This document shows, piece by piece, positions 1 through 11,859 of a stretch of 64,000 nucleotides of DNA (the first letter of the stretch is position 1; the number at the start of each line of letters is the position of its first letter). The notes below the pieces were generated by a model. It searched no databases. It saw only the letters and a program-made list of their open reading frames with translations, and was not told where the DNA came from. The stretch comes from Jacaranda mimosifolia (lineage: Eukaryota > Streptophyta > Magnoliopsida > Lamiales > Bignoniaceae), in contig CM032125.1 of NCBI GenBank assembly GCA_018894105.1, positions 30,737,032 to 30,801,031 on the forward strand. The letters run 5' to 3'. The position numbers and the translations under genes are program-made.

Positions 1-71
1 ATCAACCTATGCAGACATAATATGCCCTAGGATGAGACCTTGCTTAACTATAAAGTGACACTTTTCATAAT

Positions 72-430
72 TCAAATAAGGTTTATTTTAATGCACCTTT
101 TACGTATTTTCGTAAGGTTGGTTAAACATGCATCAAAAGAATCACCATAGACTATAAAATCATCCATGAATATCTCTATGGTGTTTTCCACATAATATGA
201 AAATATACTAACCACACACCTCTGAAATGTGGCAGGAGTATTGTAAAGGCCAAATGGCATTCGTTGATATGCGAAGGTACTAAATAGACATGTGAATGCT
301 GTCTTTTCTTGATCCTCAAGTGCGCCAGGAATTTGATGAAAACTAGAATAACAATCAAGACAACAATAATGGCTTCAGCTGGCCAAACGTTCAAGCATTT
401 GATCGATGAAAGGGAGGGGAAAATGATATT
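72..430 (-). pseudogene. Ty3-type reverse transcriptase fragment
   Basis: The - strand frame running from about 400 to 72 reads through S-F-H-Q-I-P-G-A, E-K-T-A-F-T-C, M-P-F-G-L, N-T-P-A-T-F-Q-R-C and the catalytic F-M-D-D-F followed by V-Y-G. These are the palm motifs of Ty3-type reverse transcriptase, which copies element RNA into DNA inside virus-like particles. The catalytic D-D pair is intact, but this is only part of the domain and the frames around it are interrupted. The stretch from about 430 to 1016, between this fragment and the protease, should hold the protease-RT linker and first RT motifs. I cannot follow a continuous frame there. Confidence 0.85.
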
Positions 431-1016
431 TTCTAGTTGATGCATTTAGCTTGTGGTAATCTATACATGCCCGCCATCCATTTTGAATACGAGTGGCCAC
501 CAATTCACTAGATAGGTTCTCGACTATTGTTATGCCTGTTTTCTTTTAGACAACTTGAACTGGGCTTACCCATTTACTATTCGAGTTGGATAGATTACCC
601 CTACATCTAGAAGTTTTAGAACTTCCTTTTTCACCACTTAGAGGATTCAATCAGCATTGGGCTTCCCTAGAAGGCTTGCAATCTTCCTCCAACAATATCC
701 TATGCATGCATATCGAAGGGCTCAATCCTTTGATGTTAGCAATGGTCCATCCAATAGATTCTTTGTGGTCTCGAAGCACTCGAATCAGCTTCTTCTCTTC
801 CAAGGCATTGAGTTAATTGGAAATTATCATTGGTAAAGTTTCCTTCCCTCCCCCCCCAAAAGACATATTTCAAATGATTGGCAATTGTTTTAATTCCAAT
901 TGCGGCACTTGCAAAATAGAAGGAAGAAGTTTTGTGTGAGATGGGGTGATTCAATGAAAGAAATAGTAGACTTAGCCAATTGTAACGCTTCCAATTCATG
1001 GACTATGTCTTGCAAG

Positions 1017-1526
1017 TTAGTCCATGGCAAGTCGCTCATTCTGCTTTTGCAACTCTTTGGTGTTGAGACTCTTACAAAGTGCAACGTTCAACTTATCATC
1101 GTTATTCAAATCAAAGGTTTTGTAAGTCAAAGAATCAATAATATCCACAATGAAGATACAAGACTCATTATTAGGATATTTCTTGGCATCATATATATTA
1201 AATTTAATCACATTACCAACAAACTCCATAGTGAGAGTACCATCATGCACATCAATCTTAGTTCTAGAGGTTCTAAGAAAAGGTCTTCCCAACAATATTT
1301 GTGATGAATTAGGAAAGTTATCTTCAGACATGTTAAGTACATAAAAATCAGTAGAAAAAATCAATTCGTTAACCTGTACTAATACATCTTCTAGGACTCC
1401 CTCTATATATGCAATTGACCTATCAGCAAGTTGAATAACTACTCTTGTTTCTTTCAAAGAACCAACATTCAAAGAGGAGTAGACAGAAAAAGGCATGACA
1501 TTAATTGAACCACCCATATCACACAT
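1017..1526 (-). pseudogene. Ty3-type retropepsin (aspartic protease) region
   Basis: An open - strand stretch of about 169 codons contains M-C-D-M-G-G-S-I-N-V-M-P, where the usual active-site D-L/T-G-A-S is changed to D-M-G-G-S, and later I-L-L-G-R-P-F-L-R-T, the second conserved retropepsin motif. In a live element this protease cuts the Gag-Pol polyprotein. It lies between gag (1557-2393) and RT (72-430), as expected. A stop or frame change separates it from both neighbours, so no polyprotein could be made. Confidence 0.8.
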
Positions 1527-1556
1527 AGCCTTTTCAATTCCAACGTTGCCTATTTT

Positions 1557-3215
1557 TCAAGGAATAGTAAATATACCTGGGTCCTTGTATTTGGGGGGCA
1601 ATTTCTTTTGTAGTACTGCTGAGATATTTTCCATCACACTTATTCTTTCATCACCTTTTAATTTTCTTTTGTTTATACACAATTTTTTGAGAAATTTAGC
1701 ATACCGAGGTATCTGCTTGATTGCATCAAGTGATGGGATATTTATCTCGACATTGCAAAAAGTTTCAAGAATCTCTTTTTCCTCTTCATGCTTTTTGGAT
1801 TTAGCAAATATTTTGGGAAAGAGAGGGCGTACAACCAATGAACTTGTCACTTTACTACTGGGTTCGTGCGAATGTTCAATCGAATCTTGGGGCATGACAA
1901 TCTCTCTTTCCACTTCTTCCACAATAGTGTTCTTTTGTGTCTTCTTGTTGGGTTCCTTCAGCTCTTTACCATTCCTCAAAGTAACCGTGTTGGTGTTCTG
2001 CTTAGGGTTCACAACTCTCTGAGAGAAGAGCTTCCCTTGGGATTTTATCTTACTTATTGAGGTAGCTAGTTGACTCATCTGATTCTCCAGGTTTTGAATG
2101 CTTGCTCACATTTCCTATTGAAATTGCTGAGTGTTAGTTGCAAGCAATTTAACAATCTCTTGAGGAGATATACTTGTATTTGAAGAGGATGGTTGCTGTG
2201 GAGAAGGCGATTTTTGTTGGAAGTGTTGGTAGTTCTGCAGTCTCCCTCTGTAACTGAAATTCGGATGATCCCTCCATCCTGGGTTGTATGTGTTTAAGTA
2301 GGGATTGTACTTTCTCTGCGGTGGTCCAAAAAATCTTCCTACTACATTGGTTTGTTCGCAGGAATCCTCTTGGAGTGTAGGACACATATCCATAAGATGA
2401 CTAACGTTAGTACAAATCCCACAGCCTTAATTTGCTGCATATTTCATACAACCAATTGTTGAACAAGAGAAGTTAAAGTAGAAATTTGACACTCAAGAGA
2501 TGAATTACTTACCTTATTGATCCTTCTAGGAGGGTCCCAAAAGTATCCAAATTATTGGGAGTAAACAGTTATTATAGAAATTAATTCTCTAGCTTCGCTT
2601 GGAGTTTTGTTCACTATGGCTCCTTGACTTGCTACATCCATCATATTCCTTTCCAATGGTAGAAGTCCTTCATAAAAATATCAGTAATAACATGTTGTGG
2701 GTAGCTTGCGCAAAGTTGTTTAAACCTTTCTCAATATTCATGAAGATTCTCCGTATCTCTCTGTCTTATCCCACTGATTTCTTTTCTAATGCTAGTAGCA
2801 TGTGAAGCAGGGAAAAACTTCTCAAGAAATAATCTTGCCATTTCTGTCCATGTAGTGACAGAGCTAGGGGATATGTAAAATAACCAATCTTTAGTTTTAT
2901 CTGCTATTGAAAATGGAAAAGCTCGAACTTGACTTGCTCTTCAGACACTCCTTGGGGTTTCATAGTCGAGCACACAACATGAAGTACCTTTAAATGCTTA
3001 TGGGGATCTTTATTCTCCAGACCAAGGAAAATGGGTAGTAGATGGATTAACTCAGATTTTAGCTCAAAAGGTGTTTCCAACTCTAGATATTTAATACAAA
3101 GCAGTTGTTAAGTCAAATCCGGTTTAGCTAACTCCCTTAAAGTTTTTCCATGAGCTGTTGAAGTTCACCTGTACTAGAAAATCGAGGTATTAAAAGAAAC
3201 AAAATTATTTGACAC
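1557..3215 (-). pseudogene. Ty3-type gag, degenerate
   Basis: The - strand carries several gag blocks in order. At about 2690-2860 it reads F-L-E-K-F-F-P-A-S followed by H-E-Y-W-E-R-F-K-Q-L-C-A-S, typical of the Retrotrans_gag capsid domain. At 2115-2393 comes the Y-N-P-G-W-R-D-H-P-N-F-S segment, then a Gln/Ser/Pro-rich linker. At 1557-2078 comes a basic segment with V-T-L-R-N-G-K-E-L, then D-A-I-K-Q-I-P-R-Y-A-K-F-L-K, typical just before the protease. The protein would form the particle shell and bind element RNA. Frame breaks separate the blocks. No clear CCHC zinc knuckle is visible, either because it has decayed or because this lineage lacks it here. Confidence 0.8.
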
Positions 3216-3218
3216 CAT

Positions 3219-3235
3219 CCCCGGCAACAGCGCCA
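3219..3235 (-). other. Primer-binding site of the Ty3 element, tRNA-Asp type
   Basis: The + strand reads CCCCGGCAACAGCGCCA. It matches the 3' end of plant tRNA-Asp (as I recall it) at all but one base. On the element strand this is the minus-strand primer site, directly inside the 5' LTR. Confidence 0.75.
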
Positions 3236-3239
3236 AATT

Positions 3240-4485
3240 TGGTGAGTGTTGAATCTAACAAAAATAAATTCCTATTCTAAAGATATGATTTGTAATTAGT
3301 GGTGAGCAGGGTCGTATTCCACATGGACTGGTAAATTTTATTTCTTTTGGTCTACTAAATAAAATAAAATAGAAGTGGGGAATTTTTATGAAAACGAAAC
3401 CTAAAATCTTAAAAGTAAAATAAATCACAAATAAAATAAGAAATCAATAAGAATGGAATCTAACCTATGGTTAAATCTCAGTTTGGTTATCAGATTTGAT
3501 CATTGATGCAAAGATAAATTTCTCTTTTCTTGAATAGACTGGTTATAGTTATTCGGACGTGCTAATAACCAATCTCTTCTTGCTATCTCGATAACTAAGA
3601 AAGGCTAATTAGTTATTTCCCTTGCCAATAAAAAGCCCTAAAGAAACTCTCCTAGGATTTAATTTATCAATAGCATTAAAAACTAGAGAGACCCAACCCT
3701 AGCCAACAAACACACACACGCGGAGTTCATTTAGACTAGATTATTTATCCACATAACATAAATCATGCAATCACCACACATAACTATGTTATTTGCCACA
3801 AATATTAGAATAATTAAACAATTATGGATTTAATGTTCTAATTAACCGAACAAATATTCTAAGCTATCAAATTTGAGCCCTAAATGCAATAAACCTGAAT
3901 ATTCGTAATGAAAATAGAAGATAAATAAATACTCAAGAAATAAGAAATACAAATAAAACTATTTAGTTCTCACAAATACTGAAGAACCCAAGCTTTGATC
4001 ATCCCTTAGGCTAGAAAAGGAGTTTAGCAACTCATGGAGAGAAGAAAATGCGGGAAAATAAAATCTGCTGAATGAAAGAATGAAAAGCTTCCTATGAAAG
4101 ATTCCTAGTTCCCTATAAATAGCTTACTACTCCTAATGCAATTAGGAAACTAATTAAAAGTCCTATAAAAGTAGGGAAACTTAATTCTACTAATTAAAGA
4201 AATATGAATTAAAACACCTAAAAAATGTATAATTGCCAAAACACATCCGCACCCAAATAATTTCCTTCTTCCATTTTTCTTCTCCTCAGGAATGCGATTT
4301 TTGCTTCAAGCATGTCAAATACTCGATTTTCAATTGCATTTAGCTCGAATCCTCAATTTGCTTCAGAAAATATAAAATAAAAGTTAAAATCCAACAATTA
4401 AGGATTTTTACTATTAATCAGAAGGGGACATTATACGAATTAAATGACAAAAATGCAACTTAACAGCAGTTTTGGGGATGGTGAC
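3240..4485 (-). repeat. 5' LTR of the Athila-like element (boundaries approximate)
   Basis: This stretch lies outside the primer-binding site and has no coding signal. On the element strand it would begin near TGTCACCATCCCC (about 4485) and end near ACTCACCA (about 3240), a few bases before the primer site. The length of about 1.25 kb suits this lineage. The matching 3' LTR is outside the window, so boundaries and target-site duplication cannot be confirmed. Confidence 0.6.
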
Positions 4486-4801
4486 AAGAGATTGGTATTT
4501 TTAGAATAGGTTTATTTGATGTTTAAGATTTCTAGTTACTTGATTAGGAAGTTTTCATTGAGGTCTTGTGTATTCAAGTTTGATTGTTAAGACAAATATT
4601 TGAATTATCTTTCATTTTGATGATTTATTTTTGGGATTGTTTAATAAAATTTTTGAGAATTTAGCATGCTCTATTGGGTTTGAGGTTTAGTGTTTATGAG
4701 TCTTTAAACTTAGAAGCACTGCCGTGTTATATCTGGAATTTAGGGCGTGACATATATCCAAGTGAATAGTATTTATGAGCCACTTGAATGAATCGTGCCC
4801 T
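4486..4801. other. AT-rich spacer, nothing recognised
   Basis: No frame, repeat or RNA gene is evident between the Ty3 LTR and the hAT-like element. Confidence 0.5.
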
Positions 4802-6084
4802 ATGGGTGGTAATTTCCAACACGACACGATAACTTGACATGAGTTCGACATGAAAAAATTGGTTTTGGATCGACTCATTTTGGGTTTGGGTCTAATAAGG
4901 TCGACATAAATAAGAACCCAAAGAAAATGGGTTGGGTTGGGTTGGGTTGGGTTTCAAGTTACCCGAACAACCCGAAATTTGATTTTGGGCCACATGACAA
5001 TCCGAATCCACCTTAACCAACTTGACCAACTTGAATTAAACAAATAAATTTAAATTTTTTGGAGTAAAAATATAAAATAACAAAATAAAACTTGAAAATT
5101 TGAACTTTAGCAATATCAAAATTACTACTTTGGTATTTTTCAGTCTTATTTATTTTCGCAAATAGATAGGATTGATGATTATAATTTTATACTGTTTCTA
5201 ATGGCTATTTTTTGGTATCTAAGCAGACACGAAAGTTATTCTGTAAAGAGTTGACAAAACACTGCTTTGACTACTAAATTATCCTATAAATTTTTCTTAG
5301 GCCTTATGCAATGCAAAATTTTGCATATATAAATAGACAAGAATTCTTTCTATTGAGAGGTTATTAAAAAATTCAAAAGACTCAAGTAAGTTTTTATGAT
5401 AAATTATATGTCTAATAAAATACTTGTTTACTTATTTGCTTGATGATATATTTTTATTGATTTATATGTTGCTTAATTGAATCAGTATAAAGTAATGAAA
5501 TAATGTCACTTAAGAAGTTAAAAGAGACAATTTGATTGGTACAAAAGATACAAAAATTAAAGAGAATGAGTGAATAAAACTTGAAAAAGTATATATGCTA
5601 GTTTTAAAAATAAGTTACTTTTGTAATTTCAATATTTTTATAATGCTGATAGATACTACAAAATGAAAGGAACAAAATGTCCTACAATCATTATATTATG
5701 TGTTTCAATTCAAATATTGTTAGAAAGCTGCTATTGTGAATTTACAATGACAATTCCTTACTCCTATTTTAATTTATTAACAATTAAGAATAGATAAAAT
5801 TAAAAATAAATATGCCAAAAAATTTCTAAAAATTAAAACAAATGTTTGAAATAATTGTTTTAAATCAGATTGGCAGATTTGATTTGGTGGATTTGAGTTA
5901 GCGAGTTGACCTAATAAAAATCAGGTTGACTCGAACATGACTTGATACTATTTCGGTTGGATTAGGGTTGAGTACTTTCAGATTGTTATTAGGTTGGGTT
6001 AGGTTAGGGTTGAGAAAATTAATGTTATATCCTTACTTTCAACCCAACCAGAACCCGCCCGACCCACCCAAATTACCACCCCTA
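4802..6084. mobile_element. hAT-like non-autonomous element, 1.28 kb
   Basis: The ends form an inverted repeat: the left reads ATGGGTGGTAATTT and the right end, reverse-complemented, reads TAGGGGTGGTAATTT. Subterminal (G)GGTTGGGTT-type runs near 4930 are mirrored by AACCCAACC and ACCCGCCC runs near 6050, as in many plant hAT MITEs. GCCCT flanks both ends (4797-4801 and 6085-6089), but the expected 8-bp duplication is not clear. No transposase frame is present. Confidence 0.6.
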
Positions 6085-6635
6085 GCCCTTAGCTACCACG
6101 GTACAAATGGTGCTTTTCACTGCTAGATTTTAATACTTCCCAAATTTCAAAATTTTGCTACATTTAATGTAGTACTAAGTTGAAATTATATAATTTTGTT
6201 AGATAAGTTATTATGATTAATTTTATTAAGTTCTTTGTATTATATATTTAATTGGATTGGAAAATATAATCAAATTATTTACTATTATTTTAACAAAATG
6301 ATTAATTGCGATATGCTGCCGACTTACCATTGACCTAATACTGTTTGAAAGTTATACCCGCAACAAATTAGCACAGAGGACAAATCTCAGGCCATAAAAG
6401 AGAATAAGAGACTACTGCTCAACATACAAAATCAGATGGCCTGATACGTATTATACCATATATTAAGGATACAAATATAATGGTTGTATTTAATTAATTT
6501 TGTTATTGATATATTGATGTTTGTTGATTTTGCCTTGAAATTGAGGTAAGTTTGACAAGGAGATCAAGTTTGACTAGAATTTGGACTCCTTCTTTTATTG
6601 GGTTTTCTAGTCCTAGGTAAAGTAGTCTTTTTGAC

Positions 6636-6643
6636 TATAAATA
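6636..6643 (+). promoter_or_regulatory. TATA box in the copia 5' LTR
   Basis: TATAAATA sits in the first third of the LTR, where the U3 promoter is expected. The same box occurs in the 3' LTR near 11090. Confidence 0.6.
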
Positions 6644-6801
6644 TTAGTTGTTTCTTTCAAAGAAAATATCACGAACATAACACAAGGGCTTCTTTACTGC
6701 TTTTGAGTAATTCTCTCAAGACGGAGTTTAGAAGGAGGGTGTTAGGTGTTTTCGTGAGATTTGTGGGATTCAAGTTTGTACTTGCACTTTGATTTGAGAT
6801 C

Positions 6802-6807
6802 AATAAA
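6802..6807 (+). promoter_or_regulatory. Polyadenylation signal AATAAA in the copia LTR
   Basis: AATAAA follows the TATA box by about 160 bases. This fits an R region ending soon after it. In the 3' LTR copy it would end the element transcript. Confidence 0.5.
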
Positions 6808-6936
6808 ATTCCTTTTCTTTGTCGGGTGGATTAGGCACATCGCCGAACCACGTTAAATCTTGTTGTCACTTTACATTGAATTACTTTGCTATTATTTCAT
6901 TGTTTCTGCAATAGATCCTCCTGGGTTTCAACAAAC

Positions 6937-6950
6937 TGGTATCGGAGCAG
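6937..6950 (+). other. Copia primer-binding site, initiator tRNA-Met type
   Basis: TGGTATCGGAGCAG starts three bases after the 5' LTR. The usual plant copia site is TGGTATCAGAGC, complementary to the initiator tRNA-Met 3' end, so one base differs. Confidence 0.8.
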
Positions 6951-6960
6951 GTTGGATCAG

Positions 6961-9900
6961 ATGTCAGGAATGAAGTACGAGGTAGAGAAATTCGATGGGA
7001 AGAATGACTTTGGGCTGTGGAAGATGAAGGTTCACGCCCTCCTGTGTCAACAAGGATTACAGAGAGCGTTAAAGGGTAGAGATTTCTTGCCGGAAACGCT
7101 AAAGGATGAAGAGAACGATGAGTTCATGGCGAAGGCTTACGGTACTCTGGTGTTATTATTGGCGGATAACGTACTGAGAGAGGTCGCCACGGAAAGTACG
7201 CCAGCGGATTTATGAAAGAAGCTGGAGAGTCTATATATGACGAAATCCCTGACAAATAGGTTGTATTTGAAACAGCGACTATATACATTGAGAATGAAGG
7301 AAGGTACATCTATTACTCAACATATTGATTTTTTCAATAAGGTGATTCTAGATCTCACTAGTATCGATGTTAAAATTGATGATGAGGATCAAGCTTTAAT
7401 TCTCTTGTGTTCCCTGCCAAAATCTTTTGAGCAATTGGTTACTACTTTGTTGTATGGGAGAGATACGATTTCAATGGAGGATGTGAAGGCCTCATTGAAT
7501 TCCAACAAGTTGAGAAAACATGTCTTGGGCAGCAACGATGGTGAAAGTGGGGAAGGATTGGTGGCAAGAGGGAGACCAAGAGAAAGGGGAAGGAGTAGAG
7601 GCCGATCGAAGTCCCGAACCAAGCCTAGAAATGGTGACAAATGTTTTAGGTGTGGTGGAACAGGGCATTGGAGACGGAATTGTCCAAAACGAGGAAAGGC
7701 GAAGGATGCAGGTGAAACTTCTGATCAGAAGCGGGATGATGTCACAGGAATTGTTGAGGATGAGTCTGATGGTGGGCTTGTTCTCAACGTTGCTGAAACT
7801 TTACTAAACTCTGAATGGATTTTGGATAGTGGCTGCTCCTACCACATGTGCCCAAGAGAAAATTGGTTTACCACATACCAAAAACTTGATGGTGGTAAGG
7901 TGCTTATGGGAAACGATGCTTCTTGCAGGGTTGTAAGAATTGGCTCAATTTGTATTAGGATGCATGATGGGATAGTAAGGACCCTAACAGATGTGCGTCA
8001 TGTTCCAGATTTGAAGAAAAACCTGATATCGCTAGGTACTCTGGACAAGAATGGTTGTGAGTACAGAGCTCAAGATGGAGTTCTGTGGGTTTCCAAAGGT
8101 GCATTGCTTATCATGAAGGGAGAAAAGCGGAACGGCCTTTACATATTGCAGGGAAACACGGTTTCTGGTACTGCTGCGGTTTCTTCATCAATCAATGATA
8201 CTACGAGACTCTGGCATATGCGGCTTGGGCATATGAGTGAGAGGGGGATGTCAGAATTAAGCAAACGAGGTTTGCTTTGCGGAGAGAAGACTGGTGAACT
8301 GGATTTCTGCGAGCAGTGTGTGATGGGCAAGCAACATAGGGTGAAATTTGGTACTGCAGTTCATAGGACCAAAGGTACCTTGGATTACATTCACTCAGAT
8401 CTTTGGGGGCCTTCTCAGGTTCCTTCAAAGGGAGGTGCAAGGTACATGCTGACATTCATAGATGATTTCTCACGTAGAGTATGGGTGTACCTGCTGAAGC
8501 ATAAGGATGAGGTGTTTGTCAACTTCAAGCAATGGAAGACCTTAATTGAGAAGCAGACAGGAAAGGAAATCAAGAGCTTGAGGACTGACAACGGATTGGA
8601 GTTCTGCAACAAGGAATTTCAGGAATTCTGTGAGAGGAAGGAATTGTGAGGCATCGCACAGTTGTACATACACCACAGCAGAATGGAGTTGCAGAACGGA
8701 TGAACAGGACTATCTTGTAAAGAGCTAGATGCATGCTCTTTAACGCCGGATTGTCCAAGGATTTTTGGGTAGAAGCAATTAACACTGCTTGTTATTTGGT
8801 GAATAGGTCACCATCAACCGCTTTGGACTGCAAGACACCAATGGAAGTTTGGTCTGGGTCTCCTGCTGATTACTCAAATCTGAGAGTATTTGGGTGTCCA
8901 GCCTATGCTCATATCCGGGATGGGAAGCTTGAGCCAAGGGCTAGGAAGTGCATATTTTTAGGCTATGCAGATGGAGTTAAAGGTTATCGTTTGTGGTGTA
9001 ATGATGACAAGGGCTCCAAGATGATTATCAGCAGGGACATGACATTCGATGAGTCTACAATGATGAAAAAGGTAGAGCAGCAGAAAAGCGGTCAACAGGG
9101 CGTTAAGGAGAATGTGGAGATTCATATTGATCCTCCACAAGTTTCAAAGGGGAAACAGAAGGTGGTAGATGAAGCTGGTGATAGCACATTACCACCTAAT
9201 CAACAGCAGGAAAATGAACCACTACAAAATTATCGCTTGGCTCGCGATAGGGAGAGGAGGCAGATCAAACCACCACATCGGTTTGCTTACTCAGATCTGG
9301 TAGCTTATGCTTTGAGTTCAGCTGAGGAGTTTATAGGAGATGATCCAACCTTATACAAGGAGGCAATATCCAGGCCAGATTCTGATAAATGGATTGCAGC
9401 TATGAGTGAAGAGATGGAGTCTCTACACAAGAATAGCACATGGGAACTGGTTGATGTACCCAAAGGGCAGAAAATTATAGGTTGCAAATGGATCTACAAG
9501 AAGAAAGAAGGAATTCCTGGTGTTGAAGATGCTAGATACAAGGCGCGATTGGTTGCTAAGGGTTTTACTCAGAGAGAGGGAGTTGACTTTCATGAAGTAT
9601 TCTCCCCAGTTGTAAAACATACTTCCAATCGTGTTTTACTTGCCATGGTTGATATGTTTGATATGGAATTAGAGCAGATGGATGTGAAAACAGCGTTTTT
9701 ACATGGTGAGTTGGAGGAACAAATCTACATGAGTCAACCAGAAGGATTCATTATTCCCAGGAAACAAAATCAAGCATGTCTTTTGAAGAGATCATTATAT
9801 GGCTTGAAGCAGTCTCCCAGGCAGTGGTATAAAAAGTTTGATGCTTTTATTACCAAGATAGGTTATATTAGAAATAAATTTGATTGTTGTGTATATTACA

Positions 9901-10913
9901 AAATTTGTAGTGATAGCCTTCTCGTATATTTGCTATTGTACGTTGATGATATGTTGATTGCCTCTAGAAACATATCTGAGATCAACCAATTAAAAGCTCA
10001 GTTAAGTGAAGAATTTGAGATGAAGGATTTGGGCAGTGCAAAGAAGATTTTGGGCATGGAGATCATCCAGGATAGACAAGCAAGATTGTTGTACTTGTCT
10101 CAACAGCATTACATTGAGAAAGTACTTGAGCGATTTGGGATGAATAAGTCCAAGCCCGTAAGTACGCCACTTGCAGCTCATTTCAGGCTCTCATCAGATC
10201 TATCACCGAGTACTGAGGAGGAGGTGGAGCACATGTCAAATGTGCCATATGCTAGTGCAGTGGGTAGCTTGATGTATGCCATGGTGTGCACTAGGCCAGA
10301 CATTTCACATGCAGTTAGTGTCGTGAGTAGGTATATGCACAAGCCAGGAAAGACTCATTGGCTGGCTGTGAAATGGATCTTGAGGTATTTGAGAGACTCT
10401 ACAGGCAAATGTTTGAGGTATAGTCGATCGAATTCTACTACAAGAATTATTGGCTATGTGGATGCAGACTATGCAGGAGATTTGGACAGCAGAAGGTCCA
10501 TGACGGGCTATGTGTTTTGTGTATCAAGTTGTACGGTTAGCTGGAAGGCGACTTTGCAGTCATCAGTTGCATTGTCCACAACAGAAGCTGAGTACATGGC
10601 TTTGGCTGAGGGCGTTAAAGAAGGCATTTGGCTAAAGGGGCTTATCGATGATATGGGTATGACTTCTGAGATCACTAAGGTATTTTGTGACAGTCAGAGT
10701 GCCATACACTTGTCAAAAAATCAAGTATTTCATGAGAGAACAAAACACATAGATGTGAGGTATCACTTTGTTTGGGATATGGTGTCCCAAGGAGTCATGT
10801 TGGTTGACAAAGTTGGGACTAAGGATAATCCGGCAGACATGTTGACTAAGGTTGTTCCAGGAATCAAATTCGAGCATTGCTTGGATTTGATTAATATTTG
10901 CAGACTCAGATAA
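6961..10913 (+). pseudogene. Copia gag-pol polyprotein, disabled by two stops and one frameshift
   Basis: The frame starts with ATG at 6961 and ends at a TAA at 10911-10913. Domains in order are: a UBN2-type gag with F-D-G-K-N-D-F-G-L-W-K-M-K; a zinc knuckle (C-X2-C-X4-H-X4-C, 7642-7683); protease with L-D-S-G-C-S (D-S-G at 7825-7833); a GAG-pre-integrase with L-W-H-M-R-L-G-H-M (about 8211-8237); an integrase core with H-S-D-L-W-G-P and R-T-D-N-G; RT with L-Y-V-D-D-M (YVDDM at 9939-9953); and RNase H with S-T-T-E-A-E-Y (about 10575). The lesions are a TGA at 7213-7215 where Trp is expected, a frame change near 8640 best explained by loss of one G in a short G run, and a TAA at 8718-8720. The remaining frames are long and clean, which suggests recent inactivation. 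It could move only with proteins supplied in trans. Confidence 0.93.
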
Positions 10914-10960
10914 GAGGCCCTATTGGGGGCAGGGACAAAGAAGATGAATGAAAATTTCAA

Positions 10961-10975
10961 GTCAAGGTGGAGAAT
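10961..10975 (+). other. Polypurine tract of the copia element
   Basis: GTCAAGGTGGAGAAT directly precedes the 3' LTR. The AAGGTGGAGAA core is the usual plant copia plus-strand primer. Confidence 0.7.
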
Positions 10976-11387
10976 TGTTGATTTTGCCTTGAAATTGAGG
11001 TAAGTTTGACAAGGAGATCAAGTTTGACTAGAATTAGGACTCCTTCTTTTTTTGGGTTTTCTAGTCCTAGGTAAAGTAGTCTTTTTGACTATAAATATTA
11101 GTTGTTTCTTTCGAAGAAAATATCACGAACATAACACAAGGGCTTCTTTACTGCTTTTGAGTAATTCTCTCAAGACGGAGTTTAGAAGGAGGGTGTTAGG
11201 TGTTTTTGTTAGATTTGTGGGATTCAAGTTTGTACTTGCACTTTGATTTGAGATCAATAAAATTCATTTTCTTTGTCAGGTGGATTAGGCACATCACCGA
11301 ACCACGTTAAATCTTGTTGTCACTTTACATTGAATTACTTTGCTATTATTTCATTGTTTCCGCAATAGATCCTCCTGGGTTTCAACA
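10976..11387 (+). repeat. 3' LTR of the copia element
   Basis: 412 bp, TGTTGATTTTGCC to GGGTTTCAACA, same length as the 5' LTR with 9 substitutions and no indels by hand alignment. Confidence 0.95.
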
Positions 11388-11859
11388 GTGAGCAACGATA
11401 CAAATATGAAATATAATAATTTTTAACAATTTTAAAATGTGATATGATCAGGATGCGAATACCCAATAGATACATGTATATGTCATATATATATTGTGAA
11501 GATTTATTATAAAGATAAAAATATATATTCGTATTACTGATGATTGCTGAATGTTAATTAGTGATATAAAAACTATGTATTCTGGGGAAAAAGAAAATCT
11601 AATAATAAAAAGCAGGATACAAAAATGAATTTTGGTGAAGTAACATTACTTTTTTCTAGAAATTAAATTTTTTTTTCTATAACCCCTTAAATTCGAATAA
11701 TACAAAAGAAAAAAAAATTCAATCATGAGAAAAATGTTTGCCATTAGTTATTTCCAAATCGTACCACAATATGCGTGTTGGTCAAATATAGGCATTGTCG
11801 GTGCAATGTCCATATTTATATCTTTCACATGTTCGACATTAATATACAAAGTAATTTTT

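Larger units (their letters stand above)
1..4485 (-). mobile_element. Athila-like Ty3 retrotransposon, 5' half (LTR, gag, protease, start of RT), degenerate and cut by the window edge
   Basis: Reading the - strand from about 4485 down to 1 gives the order LTR, primer-binding site, gag, aspartic protease and reverse transcriptase, which is the Ty3 (gypsy) order. The primer site resembles the tRNA-Asp-type site used by Athila/Tat-group plant elements, and the gag text Y-N-P-G-W-R-D-H-P-N-F and protease text L-L-G-R-P-F-L are typical of this group. Reading frames are broken many times, so this is an old inactive copy. Integrase, RNase H and the 3' LTR would lie to the left of the window. The lineage call is from recall of the family, not from alignment. 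Confidence 0.85.
6522..6933 (+). repeat. 5' LTR of the copia element
   Basis: 412 bp, beginning TGTTGATTTTGCC and ending GGGTTTCAACA. It carries a TATA box and an AATAAA signal and matches the 3' LTR with 9 differences. Confidence 0.95.
6522..11387 (+). mobile_element. Ty1/copia retrotransposon (Tork/Tnt1-like), 4.87 kb, structurally complete
   Basis: Two 412-bp LTRs, each TGTTG...CAACA, bound an internal region with an initiator-Met-type primer site, a gag-pol frame and a purine-rich tract. By hand count the LTRs differ at 9 of 412 positions (about 2.2%), so insertion is fairly recent. The copy is disabled by three lesions in gag-pol. The flanking 5-mers are ATGTT on the left and GTGAG on the right, so there is no target-site duplication. 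Domain order (protease, integrase, RT, RNase H) is copia-type. The Tork/Tnt1 lineage is inferred from motif wording. Confidence 0.95.

Noticed and set aside
4920..4960. GGGTTGGGTTGGGTTGGG run looking like an interstitial telomere
   Set aside because: The period is GGGTT, not the plant TTTAGGG, and mirrored CCCAAC-type text occurs at the other end of the same element. It is a hAT subterminal repeat.
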